Source of the DNA: Euhalothece natronophila Z-M001
Lineage (GTDB): Bacteria > Cyanobacteriota > Cyanobacteriia > Cyanobacteriales > Rubidibacteraceae
Assembly (NCBI RefSeq): GCF_007904085.1
Contig: NZ_CP042326.1
Location: 1,860,001 to 1,924,000 of the forward strand
Reading direction: 5' to 3'
DNA: 64,000 nt
Shown: positions 63,797 to 64,000 of the stretch, one piece after another
Numbering within the stretch: position 1 is the first letter of the stretch
Layout of the letters: each line of letters starts with the position of its first letter
Translations under genes and position numbers: made by a program
The notes under the pieces: generated by a model
What the model saw: only the letters and a program-made list of their open reading frames with translations
Database searches by the model: none
Told to the model about the DNA's origin: nothing

Positions 63797-63834
63797 TCAT
63801 TGGCTTACAAATAACAATAACCAAGAACAAACCT
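63793..63834 (+). repeat. Composite repeat copy inside the ribosomal operon
   Basis: TTAGTCATTGGCTTACAAAT followed by AACAATAACCAAGAACAAACC separates rpsC from rplP. One ATT-GTC unit and a drifted AACAA block are seen. The TAG of rpsC is inside the repeat. In most genomes these two genes are very close. Confidence 0.55.
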
Positions 63835-64000
63835 ATGCTTAGTCCTAAACGTACAAAATTCCGAAAACAGCAAAGAGGAAGAATGAAAGGGCTATCTCAC
63901 CGGGGTAACACCATTAACTTTGGTGATTATGCCCTGCAAGCCACTGAACCCTCTTGGATTAACTCCCGACAAATTGAAGCTGCCCGTCGTGCCATGAACC
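63835..64000 (+). CDS. rplP: 50S ribosomal protein L16 (partial, 5' end)
   Basis: The first 55 codons: [19 protein letters not shown], then [19 protein letters not shown] and [16 protein letters not shown]. It runs past the window end. L16 organises the tRNA A site. There is no strong ribosome site, because the repeat copy lies just before the ATG. Confidence 0.95.
   Translation, partial: MLSPKRTKFRKQQRGRMKGLSHRGNTINFGDYALQATEPSWINSRQIEAARRAMN

Overview
The window is a chromosomal segment from a cyanobacterium. Direct evidence is a 4-repeat phycobilisome core-membrane linker (apcE), a phycobiliprotein lyase, the chlorophyll genes acsF and chlM, ndhN, cyanobacterial-type lysC and hflX, and very many copies of the HIP1 octamer GCGATCGC, both inside and between genes. 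Moderate GC, a MalK-type ABC ATPase, the urt urea transporter and the style of the repeats fit a unicellular chroococcalean (perhaps the Halothece/Dactylococcopsis group). That placement is inference only.

Layout. 1-2090: 3' end of lysC, then an IS200/IS605-type tnpB element with hairpin ends. 2091-4321: ridA, CPBP protease, DUF3326 protein and a small protein, all on the minus strand. 4462-7080: a complete group II intron with its RT/maturase/HNH protein, inserted in the 5' region of an Hsp70-family gene. 8786-16135: sbcC, MalK-like ATPase, CpcS-type lyase, sugar nucleotidyltransferase, scpA-lapA. 16302-24599: thioredoxin-type peroxidase, then a nitrogen block (urtABCDE, fmdA, fmdB) with two exact GTA-N8-TAC NtcA boxes; the one before urtA has a canonically spaced -10. 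24671-39595: apcE, cobN, cheW-like gene, hisH, OFA transporter, acsF-chlM-nagA cluster, trmH. 39603-51837: nnr, def, mltG, glycosyltransferase, rbgA, aspS, nadB and several small conserved genes. 52044-59384: dam, hflX, a methyltransferase, a cytosine methylase/AAG glycosylase pair, mreD, a vWA protein and ndhN. 59464-64000: the S10-type ribosomal operon (rplC-rplD-rplW-rplB-rpsS-rplV-rpsC-rplP) behind a roughly 400-nt structured leader.

How genes work together. The Urt transporter brings in urea, and formamidase releases ammonium from formamide; both carry NtcA boxes, which points to nitrogen-limitation control. ChlM makes Mg-protoporphyrin monomethyl ester and AcsF is the next enzyme; the two are adjacent and co-oriented. 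A GATC-type adenine methylase and a C5-cytosine methylase lie within 6 kb of each other in a HIP1-rich (GATC-containing) genome.

Most unusual observations: (i) a composite intergenic repeat, (GTCATTRGTCATTGG)n + a CAAAGGACAA block + a GAAAACTGCTATA end, in at least seven places, including inside the ribosomal operon; (ii) a hairpin-dense region at 44921-45299 with mutually exclusive stems; (iii) an hflX reading frame whose apparent initiation codon is ATC; (iv) an A10 tract that splits a membrane zinc-ribbon gene; (v) a nonsense-mutated ATPase remnant overlapping aspS; (vi) a palindromic repeat translated in frame inside cobN.
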